64,000 nt of DNA. It comes from Halolamina litorea. Its GTDB lineage: Archaea > Halobacteriota > Halobacteria > Halobacteriales > Haloferacaceae. Location of the stretch: assembly GCF_026616205.1 (NCBI RefSeq), contig NZ_JANHGR010000003.1, forward strand, positions 186,001-250,000, in the 5' to 3' direction. This document shows, piece by piece, positions 1 to 7,884 of this stretch. The notes below the pieces were generated by a model, which was not told the origin of the DNA, did no database searches, and saw nothing but the letters and a program-made list of their open reading frames with translations. The position numbers and the translations under genes are program-made. Every line of letters starts with the position of its first letter. The first letter of the stretch is position 1.

Positions 1-77
1 GCTAAGACGCTCCTACGCCGACTTGCCGGTGTATTACTTTGCCCCCTGACCGGGGAGAGACAAGGGGAGTCACCGTA

Positions 78-1334
78 ATGACCGAACCAGCAATCATCGG
101 TGTTGGAGCGACCAAATTCGGCAACGTAACGGAAGACGAACAACTGAAGGGAAAGACCTTCGAGGAGCTCTGTGCCGACGCCGCCTTCGAGGCGATGGAC
201 GACGCGAACGTCGACGCCGCAGACATCGACGGCTTCTACGTCGGAAACATGCTTCAGAGCACGAGCCAGGTATCGAGCCACGCAACCGTCCTGGCCGACT
301 GGCTCGGCCTCCAGCTCAAGGGCGGCTTCCACTTCGACACGGCCTGCTCAACCGGGAACACCGGCTTGGGCATCGCCCACGCGATGGTGAAAGCCGGCAA
401 GTACGACACCGTGCTCGTCCTCGGCGGCGAGATCACCAGCTCCGAACCCGTCGACCGGGACCAACTGCAACGCAAGCCCCTCGATCCACAGGAACTCTGG
501 TACCTCACCGACATCGGCGTCGACACGACGTACGCCTACAAGCACGCCTACGACGTGGCGACGGCCTACGGCGCCATCCCGACGATGGGGTTCGCCGAGC
601 GCCACGACCTCGACATGGAGGAGATGGACGAGCTGATGTATCACGTCAGTCGGCTCGCCAAGGAACACGCCTCGATGACGCCGAAGGCGGCGCGCCACGA
701 GACCTTAGAGGACATGGCTGCCGACCGCGGCTTCGAGGACCCCAAGGAGTTCTGGCAGAGCGACTACAACCCGTTCTTCGCGTGGCCGACGCGCCAGCTG
801 TCGGCGCTCACGGCCGTCGACGGGGCTTCGGCGTGTATCGTCACGAACGAGCCCGAGGCCTACACGGACAAGACCCCCGTCGAGATCACGGGGTTCGACT
901 GGACCACCAAGTCGTTCCCGTGGTACGGCGACCAACCGGGGCTCATGCCACAGGACGAGCGGGCGTTCGAGCGAGCTTACGCGATGGCCGACATCGACGG
1001 CTCGGATATCGACTACCTGTACGTCCACGACTGCATGCAGATCTACCAGCCCACGCTGGGTGAAGTCGCCGGCTATCTCGACGACCCGGTCTCGGCGTTC
1101 ATGAACGAGGAGACCCGCTACGACGGCGAGAAGCCCATGAACGTCACCGGCGGCCGCCACGGCGTCGGCCACGCGTGGGAGGCCTCGGCGGGCTTCGAGA
1201 CCTACGAGATCGTCAAACAGATCCGCGGCGAGATGGACCGCAAACAGATCACGCCGGAGCCGGAGACCGCGGTACAGCACAACCACGGCTACGGCATGCA
1301 CACGGCAGTCACCGTGATGGAGGCCGCCGACTAA
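78..1334 (+). CDS. Thiolase-family (SCP2/acetyl-CoA acetyltransferase-like) protein
   Basis: This is a 418-residue thiolase-superfamily enzyme. The nucleophile cysteine is probably Cys90 in the motif DTACSTGN, and the C-terminal glycine-rich loop reads GRHGVGHAWEASAG. That loop replaces the usual GHPxGASG, so Trp-Glu stands where classical thiolases have Pro-x-Gly. I chose the ATG at 78 over an in-frame start at 39 because the residues before it (PPDRGETRG) look non-coding. The next gene, 2 bp downstream, encodes a DUF35 OB-fold/zinc-ribbon protein. In archaea this pairing is known for acetyl-CoA thiolase and HMG-CoA synthase complexes, where the DUF35 protein helps channel acyl-CoA. The family is clear, but the acyl-CoA substrate cannot be read from the sequence. 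Confidence 0.85.
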   Translation: MTEPAIIGVGATKFGNVTEDEQLKGKTFEELCADAAFEAMDDANVDAADIDGFYVGNMLQSTSQVSSHATVLADWLGLQLKGGFHFDTACSTGNTGLGIAHAMVKAGKYDTVLVLGGEITSSEPVDRDQLQRKPLDPQELWYLTDIGVDTTYAYKHAYDVATAYGAIPTMGFAERHDLDMEEMDELMYHVSRLAKEHASMTPKAARHETLEDMAADRGFEDPKEFWQSDYNPFFAWPTRQLSALTAVDGASACIVTNEPEAYTDKTPVEITGFDWTTKSFPWYGDQPGLMPQDERAFERAYAMADIDGSDIDYLYVHDCMQIYQPTLGEVAGYLDDPVSAFMNEETRYDGEKPMNVTGGRHGVGHAWEASAGFETYEIVKQIRGEMDRKQITPEPETAVQHNHGYGMHTAVTVMEAAD

Positions 1335-1336
1335 CC

Positions 1337-1780
1337 ATGGCAGAACCAGTTATCACCGAGACACCGGAAGGGGTACCGCGAGTCGAACGCACGGCCAAAC
1401 GGTTCTACGACGGCCTCGAGGAAGGCGTCATCTGGGGCACGCACTGCAACGACTGCGAGGAACACTCGTTCCCGCCGATGACGGCGTGTCGGAGCTGTGG
1501 CAGCCGCGACATCGAGTTCACCGAGATGAGCGGTCGCGGCAGCCTACAGTACTACTCCAGCACGATGCTGCCGTCCTACCGCTTCCGCGACGAGGACCGG
1601 ATGGCCTACGGAATGGTCCAACTCGACGAGGGACCGTACTTCTTCACCAAAATCGAGGGAGTCGACTTCTCCTCGCCGGAGGCGATACAAGAGGGCAACG
1701 AGGAACTCCCGGTCGATGTGGTCGGCAAGCCCGAGGAGGTCGGCGGCAGTACGATCCTCGTCTTCGAGGTCGAGGAGTAG
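1337..1780 (+). CDS. DUF35 OB-fold/zinc-ribbon acyl-CoA-associated protein
   Basis: A 147-residue protein with an N-terminal rubredoxin-like zinc ribbon (CNDC and CRSC pairs at about residues 38-60) followed by a small OB-fold region. This is the DUF35 architecture. The ATG at 1337 follows the thiolase stop by two bases, so the two genes are almost certainly co-transcribed. DUF35 proteins are non-catalytic partners of archaeal thiolases that bind CoA and bridge enzyme subunits. The same role, forming a heteromeric thiolase complex with the upstream protein, is inferred here from gene order and domain type. Confidence 0.85.
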   Translation: MAEPVITETPEGVPRVERTAKRFYDGLEEGVIWGTHCNDCEEHSFPPMTACRSCGSRDIEFTEMSGRGSLQYYSSTMLPSYRFRDEDRMAYGMVQLDEGPYFFTKIEGVDFSSPEAIQEGNEELPVDVVGKPEEVGGSTILVFEVEE

Positions 1781-1824
1781 CCCGGCCTCCCTCCTCTCGC
1801 TCCTCCACGGATTCCGACCAACAA

Positions 1825-2148
1825 TCACCGACGGAGGGCAACGGCGACAGCACACTCCGTTTCGAAAGCGAGGCTCAGCAGCAGTTTTTCGCCGTCCCGA
1901 CACACCGCCCGCGGCTGGCCCCGCACGTCTCTGACGACTTCGACGTCGTCGCCGTCGGTCCAGCCCGTTCCGAGCGCTTTGAAGCTGGCTTCCTTCGCCG
2001 CGAACGTCACGGCGTACTGGGCAACGGTGGGGCTGTGAGACTCCGCGTACTCGATCTCCCGGTCGGTGAACGCCCGTCGCTTGAACGCCGGTGAGAGACA
2101 GCGTTCGGTCCGAGCCATCGAGACGACGTCGACGCCGATCCCACGCAT
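1825..2148 (-). CDS. acpS: Holo-[acyl-carrier-protein] synthase (4'-phosphopantetheinyl transferase)
   Basis: A 107-residue AcpS-type enzyme that transfers the phosphopantetheine arm from CoA to a serine of an acyl carrier protein. The N-terminal metal-binding motif reads GIGVDVVSMART (canonical GIGxDIxxIxR), and the second motif reads FAAKEASFKALGTG. Both catalytic signatures are therefore present in a protein slightly shorter than the usual ~120 residues. It starts 4 bp after the ackA stop, making it the last gene of a pta-ackA-acpS operon. The obvious substrate is the acyl carrier protein encoded at 7383-7649. AcpS is not expected in an archaeon lacking a fatty acid synthase, which makes the gene notable. 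Confidence 0.85.
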   Translation of the reverse strand: MRGIGVDVVSMARTERCLSPAFKRRAFTDREIEYAESHSPTVAQYAVTFAAKEASFKALGTGWTDGDDVEVVRDVRGQPRAVCRDGEKLLLSLAFETECAVAVALRR

Positions 2149-2152
2149 GAAC

Positions 2153-3337
2153 TCAGGCAGTGTCGGCGACCCTCGCCGTCTCTCGGGCGATCATCAGCTC
2201 CTCGTCGGTCGGGACGACCAGCACCGGTATCTCTGCGTCCGCCGTCGAGACGATCGCCCGCTCGCCGATCGCTGCCCGGTTCGCCTCGTCGTCCAGTTCC
2301 GTCCCGAGCCCCGGCGCCGTACAGACTCGCTTCCTGATCGTCGGCGCGTTCTCGCCGATGCCCGCCGTGAACACGAGCCCGTCGACGTCACCGAGGACCG
2401 CCGCGTATGCGCCGACGTACTTCACGATCCGGTAGACGAACACGTCGACGGCCAGCTCCGCCCGCTCGTCGCCCGCTCCCGCCGCTTCGAGTACCTCCCG
2501 GAGGTCGTCGCTCACACCCGAGAGGCCGGCGAAGCCGCTCTCGTGGTTGAGCACGTCGAACACTCTGTCGAGGTCCATCCCCACCTCGTCGACGAGGTAC
2601 TGGACGACCGCCGGATCGAGGTCGCCGGCTCGCGTGGCCATGAGCAGCCCTTCGAGCGGCGAGAACCCCATCGAAGTGTCGACGGAACGGCCGTTCTCGA
2701 TCGCGGCGACGCTGCAGCCCCCACCGAGGTGGCAGGTAATCAGGGTCGATTCCGAGAACGGTTGGTCGAGCATCGAGGCTGCCTCTTCGCCGACGTACTC
2801 GTGTGAGATGCCGTGGAAGCCGTACCGCCGGATCCGGTGGTCCTTGTAGTACTCGTTGGGAAGGCCGTACCGGTACGCTTTGGGCGGCATCGTTTCGTGG
2901 AACGCGGTGTCGAACACCGCCACGTGCGGCAGGTCGGGGAGGGCGGCCTCGGCGCCCTCTATCCCACGCAGGTTCGCCGGGTTGTGCAGCGGTGCGATCG
3001 AGGCGTAGCGTTCGATCGTCTTCACGACCGCAGAGTCGATCAGCTGTGGCTCTGATAAGGGCCCCCCGTGAACCACCCGATGGCCGACGGCTTCGATCTC
3101 CCCGGGCTCCTCAAGGGCGACGGCGTCTTCGCCGGTCAGCCGCGATAGCACCGCCTCGATCGCTGCCGTGTGGTCCGCGATGTCGGTCTCCTCCTCAGCG
3201 GTCTCACCGCCGACAGTCTGGCTGATGACCGTCTCGCCCTCGCCGACGTTCGTGACCGCCCCCTCCGCGACGGACATCTGGCCGTCGAACAGTTCGTACT
3301 TGACCGACGTGCTCCCGACGTTCAACACGAGGATCAC
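2153..3337 (-). CDS. ackA: Acetate kinase
   Basis: A 394-residue acetate/propionate kinase of the ASKHA fold, close to the normal family length. Visible signatures are the N-terminal phosphate loop NVGSTSVKYELF, the FDTAFH segment, GFHGISHEYV, the HLGGGCSVAAIENG phosphate-binding loop and the C-terminal TAGIGENAPTIR. It interconverts acetyl phosphate plus ADP with acetate plus ATP. The start is a GTG that overlaps the TGA stop of pta, so the two are translationally coupled. Haloarchaea normally form acetate with an ADP-forming acetyl-CoA synthetase, so a Pta-AckA pair is unusual and suggests acquisition from bacteria (inference). Confidence 0.93.
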   Translation of the reverse strand: MILVLNVGSTSVKYELFDGQMSVAEGAVTNVGEGETVISQTVGGETAEEETDIADHTAAIEAVLSRLTGEDAVALEEPGEIEAVGHRVVHGGPLSEPQLIDSAVVKTIERYASIAPLHNPANLRGIEGAEAALPDLPHVAVFDTAFHETMPPKAYRYGLPNEYYKDHRIRRYGFHGISHEYVGEEAASMLDQPFSESTLITCHLGGGCSVAAIENGRSVDTSMGFSPLEGLLMATRAGDLDPAVVQYLVDEVGMDLDRVFDVLNHESGFAGLSGVSDDLREVLEAAGAGDERAELAVDVFVYRIVKYVGAYAAVLGDVDGLVFTAGIGENAPTIRKRVCTAPGLGTELDDEANRAAIGERAIVSTADAEIPVLVVPTDEELMIARETARVADTA

Positions 3338-4344
3338 GCCTGATCACCCACGGCGAGCGCAGCAGTAATCGTCGCCGCCCCGACGATGTCGTCGACGGAC
3401 GCTCCCCGGGAGAGGTCGCTGATCGGCGCGGCAAACCCCTGCAGCACCGGGCCGTACGCGCTGGCCCCGGCGAGTTCCTGTGTGAGCTTGTAGCCGATGT
3501 TACCCGCGTCCAAATCGGGAAAGACCAGCGTGTTCGCCCGTCCCGAGACCGGGCCGATGTCGTCGAGTTTCCGTGCGGCGATCTCCGGGTTCAACGCGGC
3601 GTCGGCCTGTAGCTCACCATCAACGTAGCCGTTGTCAGTCCGATCGCGGGCGATCTCGGTCGCCTGCCGGACCTTGGTTACGTCCGGGTGGTCGGCGCTC
3701 CCTTTCGTCGAGAATGAGAGCATGGCGACGCGTGACTCCCACCCGAGCAGCGTCGCTGCGCTCTCACCGGTCGTTACCGCGATGTCGGCGAGCTCCTCGG
3801 CCGTGGGGTTCGCGTTCAGCGCCGCGTCGGCGAACACGAGCACGCCACCGTCGGGCGCCGCCATCACGAAGAAACTCGACGGGACCGAAACATCTGGCTT
3901 GAGCCCGATCACCTCCTTCCCCGCGGCGATGAGTTCGCCGGAGGTCCGGACACAGCCGCCAACTAAGCCATCGGCGTCACCGGTCCGCACCGCTAACCCC
4001 CCGAAGAACAGTTCGTTGCCGACGATCTTCAGCGCCGTCTCCATCGACACACCACGGATCTCGCCGTAGGCGGCGGCGTATCCCTCCCGATTGGCGGCCG
4101 TCGTCGGATCGATCACCTCGACACCGGATAGCGCGATCCCCTCCGCCTCGGCTGTGGCGTGGATGGCGTCGGCGTCGCCGAGGACTGTCGGCAGGGCCAG
4201 CCCACGGTCGTGCAGCGCCGCGGCGGCCCGGAGCACTCGCTCGTCCTCGCCCTCCGGGAACACCAGCCGCGTCCCCTGTCCGCTGACCCGCTCCGCGAAC
4301 CCGTCGAGAACCGATCGCTCGGCCTGCGGCTCTGTCTCAGACAT
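3334..4344 (-). CDS. pta: Phosphate acetyltransferase
   Basis: A 336-residue phosphotransacetylase of the PTA/PTB family, which converts acetyl-CoA and phosphate to acetyl phosphate and CoA. The N-terminus carries the typical GTRLVFPEGEDERVLRAA, and family signatures continue through GWESRVAMLSFSTKGS and VFPDLDAGNIGYKL. I start it at the ATG at 4344 (MSETEPQAE) instead of 4377, because the extra residues are basic and unlike the family. The stop overlaps the GTG of ackA. With ackA and acpS downstream it forms an operon for acetyl-CoA to acetate overflow or substrate-level phosphorylation. The high-confidence assignment is the chemistry; its physiological direction is not determinable. Confidence 0.93.
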   Translation of the reverse strand: MSETEPQAERSVLDGFAERVSGQGTRLVFPEGEDERVLRAAAALHDRGLALPTVLGDADAIHATAEAEGIALSGVEVIDPTTAANREGYAAAYGEIRGVSMETALKIVGNELFFGGLAVRTGDADGLVGGCVRTSGELIAAGKEVIGLKPDVSVPSSFFVMAAPDGGVLVFADAALNANPTAEELADIAVTTGESAATLLGWESRVAMLSFSTKGSADHPDVTKVRQATEIARDRTDNGYVDGELQADAALNPEIAARKLDDIGPVSGRANTLVFPDLDAGNIGYKLTQELAGASAYGPVLQGFAAPISDLSRGASVDDIVGAATITAALAVGDQA

Positions 4345-4489
4345 GCTCACCCGGCTGCCAGTCGCCGCGGTTCGCACGCCACGCTGGCGCTAAGTCGGCC
4401 GGTTCGTTTTCGGACGGTTCGTTCGTCAGCCGCGTCTGTCCCCCCAAAACTCGGGTCGGGGACACGGCGGGAAGCTCTCGGTCAGACAT
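4337..4489 (-). CDS. Possible 50-residue leader ORF overlapping the pta start
   Basis: An ATG at 4489 opens a 50-residue frame (MSDRELPAVSPTRVLGG...) whose TGA lies just inside the 5' end of pta, so the pta ATG is embedded in its last codons. Such a stop-start overlap is the arrangement used for translational coupling. There is no recognisable domain, and open frames arise easily by chance in GC-rich haloarchaeal DNA. It is recorded because it fills most of the 317-bp gap between pta and the gene at 4662. Confidence 0.25.
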   Translation of the reverse strand: MSDRELPAVSPTRVLGGQTRLTNEPSENEPADLAPAWRANRGDWQPGEHV

Positions 4490-4661
4490 GGTGATCGCTT
4501 GCGGCCGCTCAACAGCCCCCGCACGGCGAACTGTGCGACCGTCGCTCGTCCCCTCATCACGGCGGTAACACATCGTAATGAGCTTCCTAGCCGCCGGCCG
4601 CACAGCTGGACTGTTCGTCACCGACTGAACCGAGATGGCGTTCGGGCGACGACTATGGCGT

Positions 4662-4928
4662 ATGGCCATCCCCGACCCCGAACTGGTCGAACTGGAGGGC
4701 GAGTACTACCACGTCCGGTTCCGCGACCCCGACGAGTTCGACGAGATCCGGACCCCCGAGTGGGCGGCAGAAGCCGCCGACGAGGTCGAACCCGGGAGCA
4801 AGGTCCGCACCGGTCACCGCAAAGACAGCGACGACTGGGTGGTCCAGTCGGTGCTGGTCCCCGAGGCCGCCGGGAAGTCGAACGCGCGGTCTCAAGCTGA
4901 ACAGATCATCGAGAAACTCGAAGAGTAG
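4662..4928 (+). CDS. Small conserved-looking haloarchaeal protein, unknown function
   Basis: An 88-residue acidic protein beginning MAIPDPELVELEGEYYHVRF. An in-frame ATG 27 bp upstream would add MAFGRRLWR, which is basic and unlike the rest, so I prefer 4662. The body contains two beta-rich segments (YYHVRFRDP and WVVQSVLVPE) separated by a charged loop, and ends in an amphipathic helix (QAEQIIEKLEE). No signal peptide, membrane segment or metal ligands are visible. It is convergent with the BtrH-like gene and separated from it by five bases. I do not recognise a family with a known function. Confidence 0.7.
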   Translation: MAIPDPELVELEGEYYHVRFRDPDEFDEIRTPEWAAEAADEVEPGSKVRTGHRKDSDDWVVQSVLVPEAAGKSNARSQAEQIIEKLEE

Positions 4929-4933
4929 GCGGC

Positions 4934-5947
4934 TCACTCGCCGCGGTCGCCCAACTCCCGTCGTAGTGCCGAGAAGATCGACTCCTCCTGATCGGCGATG
5001 TCCGCGACGAAGGTGGCGGTCTCCTCGAAGCTCCCCGGTTGGGGGTTCTCGCGGTCGTCGATCTCGGCGAGGTGTTCGGCCACCGTTCGCCACTCCGACC
5101 CCACGTCGTCCATCCGATCGGCCAGTTCCCGAGGGAGCCCAGTTCGCTGACCCAGTTCGGCGAGTGACTCCGCGAAGAGCCCCCGATACGCGGTGCCCTC
5201 CCCGTGTTCGTCGATCGCTTGGCGAGCCGCTCGTACGGGCCGGGTCGAGTCCGAGCGGTCGCCCCACGTCCCGAGGTAGTCCGCGAACGAGCGTAGTGCC
5301 GGGAGCCCCTCCTCACCCGGCCCTCGGGCGTCTCGCTTGACTTCGAGCGGGGCGAGCATGTACGTCGCCGCCTGTCGGAGGCCGGCCGCGGCGGCGTCGT
5401 TGCCCTCCTCGCTCGCCCGTGCGTTCGTCACGACGAGGTACTCGTTCTCGATGGGGACGAACCGGTCGTGGCTCCACGCTTCCCGCAACGACTCGCGCGA
5501 GAGTTCCTGTAGCGACGGCACCGAGGCGTCAGAGAGCAGCACCGCCTCCTCGTCGTAGCCGACGACGGCGGCGGCGTGTGGCGGGACGTGCCCCGGCCCC
5601 TCGGCGAGGTAGTCCAGACTTCCCGGATCGAGGAACAGGATCGGCGGATCGTCGTCGTCGATGTGGCCCGTCACGTTCGCCCACGCGGTCTCGAAGTCGT
5701 CGCCCGCACGGAACGTGTGCGGGATTCCGAGCCGCTCGAAGAACGCCCGCTCCAGCCACAACGGACTGGTCCGGAACGTCACCCACGGCCGGTCGGGGTG
5801 TTCGTAGAGGACGAACGCCGGGCCGCCGCCGATACCGAAACACGCCGCCTCGGTGTAGTCCATCTCGTAATAGTCGGTAACGTTCCTGAGTGCCCCAGCG
5901 CCACAGTGGCTCCCGGGCTGGTGGTCGTAGCCATCGACGCGTTCCAT
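4934..5947 (-). CDS. BtrH-like (BtrH_N/DUF4872) acyltransferase or cysteine peptidase-fold protein
   Basis: A 337-residue protein starting at MERVDGYDHQPGSHCGAGAL. The N-terminal half matches the BtrH_N pattern: a Cys in HCGAGALRNV near residue 15, then FGIGGGPAFVLY, and a His in PHAAAVVGYDEE (about residue 130). These would be the Cys and His of a papain-like active site. The C-terminal half resembles DUF4872. In butirosin synthesis BtrH moves an acyl group from an acyl carrier protein to an aminoglycoside. Here an acyl carrier protein gene lies on the same strand 1.4 kb upstream and an acpS gene lies nearby. A role in moving an ACP-bound acyl group to a small molecule is inferred. A longer frame extends to 6283, but its extra residues overlap the neighbouring gene and look spurious. 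Confidence 0.75.
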   Translation of the reverse strand: MERVDGYDHQPGSHCGAGALRNVTDYYEMDYTEAACFGIGGGPAFVLYEHPDRPWVTFRTSPLWLERAFFERLGIPHTFRAGDDFETAWANVTGHIDDDDPPILFLDPGSLDYLAEGPGHVPPHAAAVVGYDEEAVLLSDASVPSLQELSRESLREAWSHDRFVPIENEYLVVTNARASEEGNDAAAAGLRQAATYMLAPLEVKRDARGPGEEGLPALRSFADYLGTWGDRSDSTRPVRAARQAIDEHGEGTAYRGLFAESLAELGQRTGLPRELADRMDDVGSEWRTVAEHLAEIDDRENPQPGSFEETATFVADIADQEESIFSALRRELGDRGE

Positions 5948-6068
5948 AGCTGACACGGGTCGCTTTGGTGAGTTAACGGTCGGGTTGGTGCACAGCAACC
6001 GGCGGCGGCTCGCCGCGACTGCCGCCGTCATCGGTGCCCCTGCCACCGCCGCCCCATCCCCGCGCCGA

Positions 6069-7283
6069 TCACTCCTCGAGCAGCCAGCCGAACCGTTTCT
6101 CCCAGAACTCCTCGTCGGGGTGTTTCTTGCTTCGGCCGTACGTTTTCCGTTCGCGGATCTGCCGTTCGAGCACGTCACGTGCCTCGTTGAGCGCGTGGTT
6201 CGCACCGTACCCCTCCCCGGAGGCGATATACTGCCCGCGGTCGGTGTGTAAGCGGATGCTGGCACGCAACAGCGGCGTCCCACGGAACTTCTCGTCGTGT
6301 TTGTGGAAGTGGATCCGGGCGTCTAGGACGGCCATCCCGCCGTCGCGGTCGTCGAACTTCTCGACCATCTCGACGATTTCCTCGTACTGGATATCGTCGA
6401 TCAGGTCGGAGCCGTAGAGTTGGACCGAGCGGCTCCCGCCGGCTTCCCACGTGAGCGCGTCGAGCACGTCGGTCTTGGTGACGATCCCGAAGGGATCCCC
6501 GTTCCGCGTGACGACCAGCGATGAGGCGTCGACGGCGAACATCTCCTCGACGGCCGTTTCGAGGGTCGCCTCGGGGTCGATCGTCCGAACCGGCGTGGTC
6601 ATCACGTCCCGAACCGGCAGGTCGAGGACTCTGGCGAGCTCCCCCTCGCGGGCCCCGAACCCGCCGTGGGACCGCCCGCTCCCGGAGGACATGTCGCCGC
6701 CGTAGGAGTCGATACCGCTCGGCCTCCCGCCTTTGCTCCCCTGTTCCGGGCGGACGGTGAGGTCGATCACGTCGTAGAGGCTCAGGATCCCGACCGCGTC
6801 CCCGTCCTCGACGACCGGGAGGTGGCTGATCCGGTGGTCCCGGAGGACGTGGAGGGCCTCGCCGAACGTTGAACCGGGGTCGAGGACGACGAGGTCGTCG
6901 CTGTGGGCTTCGGCGACGGTCGCGGCGTCGAGGAACGGCTTGACCGCCTCGAGGACGCCGTCGACGGTGACGACGCCGCTGAGTTCGCGGCCGTCGAACA
7001 CCGGCAGCAGCCCGGAGTCGCTGTCGATCATGAGTTGGGCGACTTTCCGTACGTCCTCGTCGGGGGCAAGCCGGGGGACGTGCCACGTCAGCGAGCCGAT
7101 CTTCTCGTCGGGCTGGTGGTGTGAGGTGGCGAGCTGCTTTCTCGTGACGACCCCCTCGAACTCGTCGCCGTGGACGACGACGCCTTTGACGGCGGCGTCC
7201 TCGAACGCCCCGGTGAGCTTCGAAACGCGGGTGTCGGGCGAGAACGATACGTACTCCTCGGAGACGATATCGGCGATATCCAT
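6069..7283 (-). CDS. Four-CBS-domain protein with C-terminal HPF/RaiA-like domain
   Basis: A 404-residue cytosolic protein. It carries four CBS modules arranged as two Bateman pairs: residues ~1-115 (MDIADIVSEEYVSFSPDTRV...), and ~120-290 (VVLDPGSTFGEALHVLRDHRISHLP... and VRDVMTTPVRTIDPEATL...). The last ~110 residues (from about DDIQYEEIVEMVEKF) carry RASIRLHTDRGQYIASGEG and ALNEARDVLERQIRERK, which resemble the S30Ae/ribosome hibernation factor fold. CBS domains usually bind adenine nucleotides. Fusion to a hibernation-type domain would make it an energy-sensing ribosome-associated factor (inference). It sits between the acyl carrier protein and the BtrH-like gene on the same strand, 99 bp downstream of the former. 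Confidence 0.8.
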   Translation of the reverse strand: MDIADIVSEEYVSFSPDTRVSKLTGAFEDAAVKGVVVHGDEFEGVVTRKQLATSHHQPDEKIGSLTWHVPRLAPDEDVRKVAQLMIDSDSGLLPVFDGRELSGVVTVDGVLEAVKPFLDAATVAEAHSDDLVVLDPGSTFGEALHVLRDHRISHLPVVEDGDAVGILSLYDVIDLTVRPEQGSKGGRPSGIDSYGGDMSSGSGRSHGGFGAREGELARVLDLPVRDVMTTPVRTIDPEATLETAVEEMFAVDASSLVVTRNGDPFGIVTKTDVLDALTWEAGGSRSVQLYGSDLIDDIQYEEIVEMVEKFDDRDGGMAVLDARIHFHKHDEKFRGTPLLRASIRLHTDRGQYIASGEGYGANHALNEARDVLERQIRERKTYGRSKKHPDEEFWEKRFGWLLEE

Positions 7284-7382
7284 AGCTATGAGTGCTCCGC
7301 AGTCCGGTCGCTGTTCGGTCGGTGGTTCCCAGTCCGGCCGCCCCTACCGCGGGACACGGACCTCCCGGCGAGGCGTCGACGC

Positions 7383-7649
7383 TCAGGCGTCACGAGCGTC
7401 GAGTTCCTGGCTGATCCAGTCGGATGCCTCCCCGACAGTCTCGTTTCGCCGCACGTCCGCCGCGGAGATCGGGAAGCCGAACTCCCCTTCCAGGGCGGCC
7501 AGCAGCGCGATGATGTCCATCGATTTCGCGTTGAGGTCGCCCACGAACTCGGTGCTCCGAGTAATGCTCTCGGCATCCTCGTTGAACACGTCCGCGACGA
7601 TGGTGGTGACGCGCTCATCGATGTCGATCGCTTCGTTTGGTTCCTTCAT
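7383..7649 (-). CDS. Acyl carrier protein
   Basis: An 88-residue protein with the four-helix acyl carrier architecture: helix I (DERVTTIVADVFN), a loop with STEFVGDLNAKSMD, helix II (IIALLAALEGEF), then ISAADVRRNETVGEASDWI. Ser43 in NAKSMD occupies the phosphopantetheine attachment site normally written DSL/DSM, with Lys in place of the usual Asp. I chose the ATG at 7649; the longer frame to 7838 adds residues unlike an ACP. An AcpS gene lies 5 kb away and a BtrH-type ACP-dependent acyltransferase lies two genes downstream, so the protein is probably converted to the holo form and used. No other biosynthetic enzymes that load it are visible in the window. Confidence 0.85.
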   Translation of the reverse strand: MKEPNEAIDIDERVTTIVADVFNEDAESITRSTEFVGDLNAKSMDIIALLAALEGEFGFPISAADVRRNETVGEASDWISQELDARDA

Positions 7650-7884
7650 CAGTGGTGTTCCCGACACTGGGTCAGGTCGCGTATCGAGGCCGCGCCCGAA
7701 AGTAATGAACACCCTACGGGTTCCTCCGCCCCTATCCCGGCGTATCGGGTCTGGGCGGACTGCCACGCCCACCCCACTCTCCGACATGATTCGCCCCACC
7801 GTTTCCATCGACCGAACTGACTGGCCGCTCTCGCGCACGCGCGGGAAGGACTCATAGGTGTCCGACCCGTACCTGTTCTAACCG

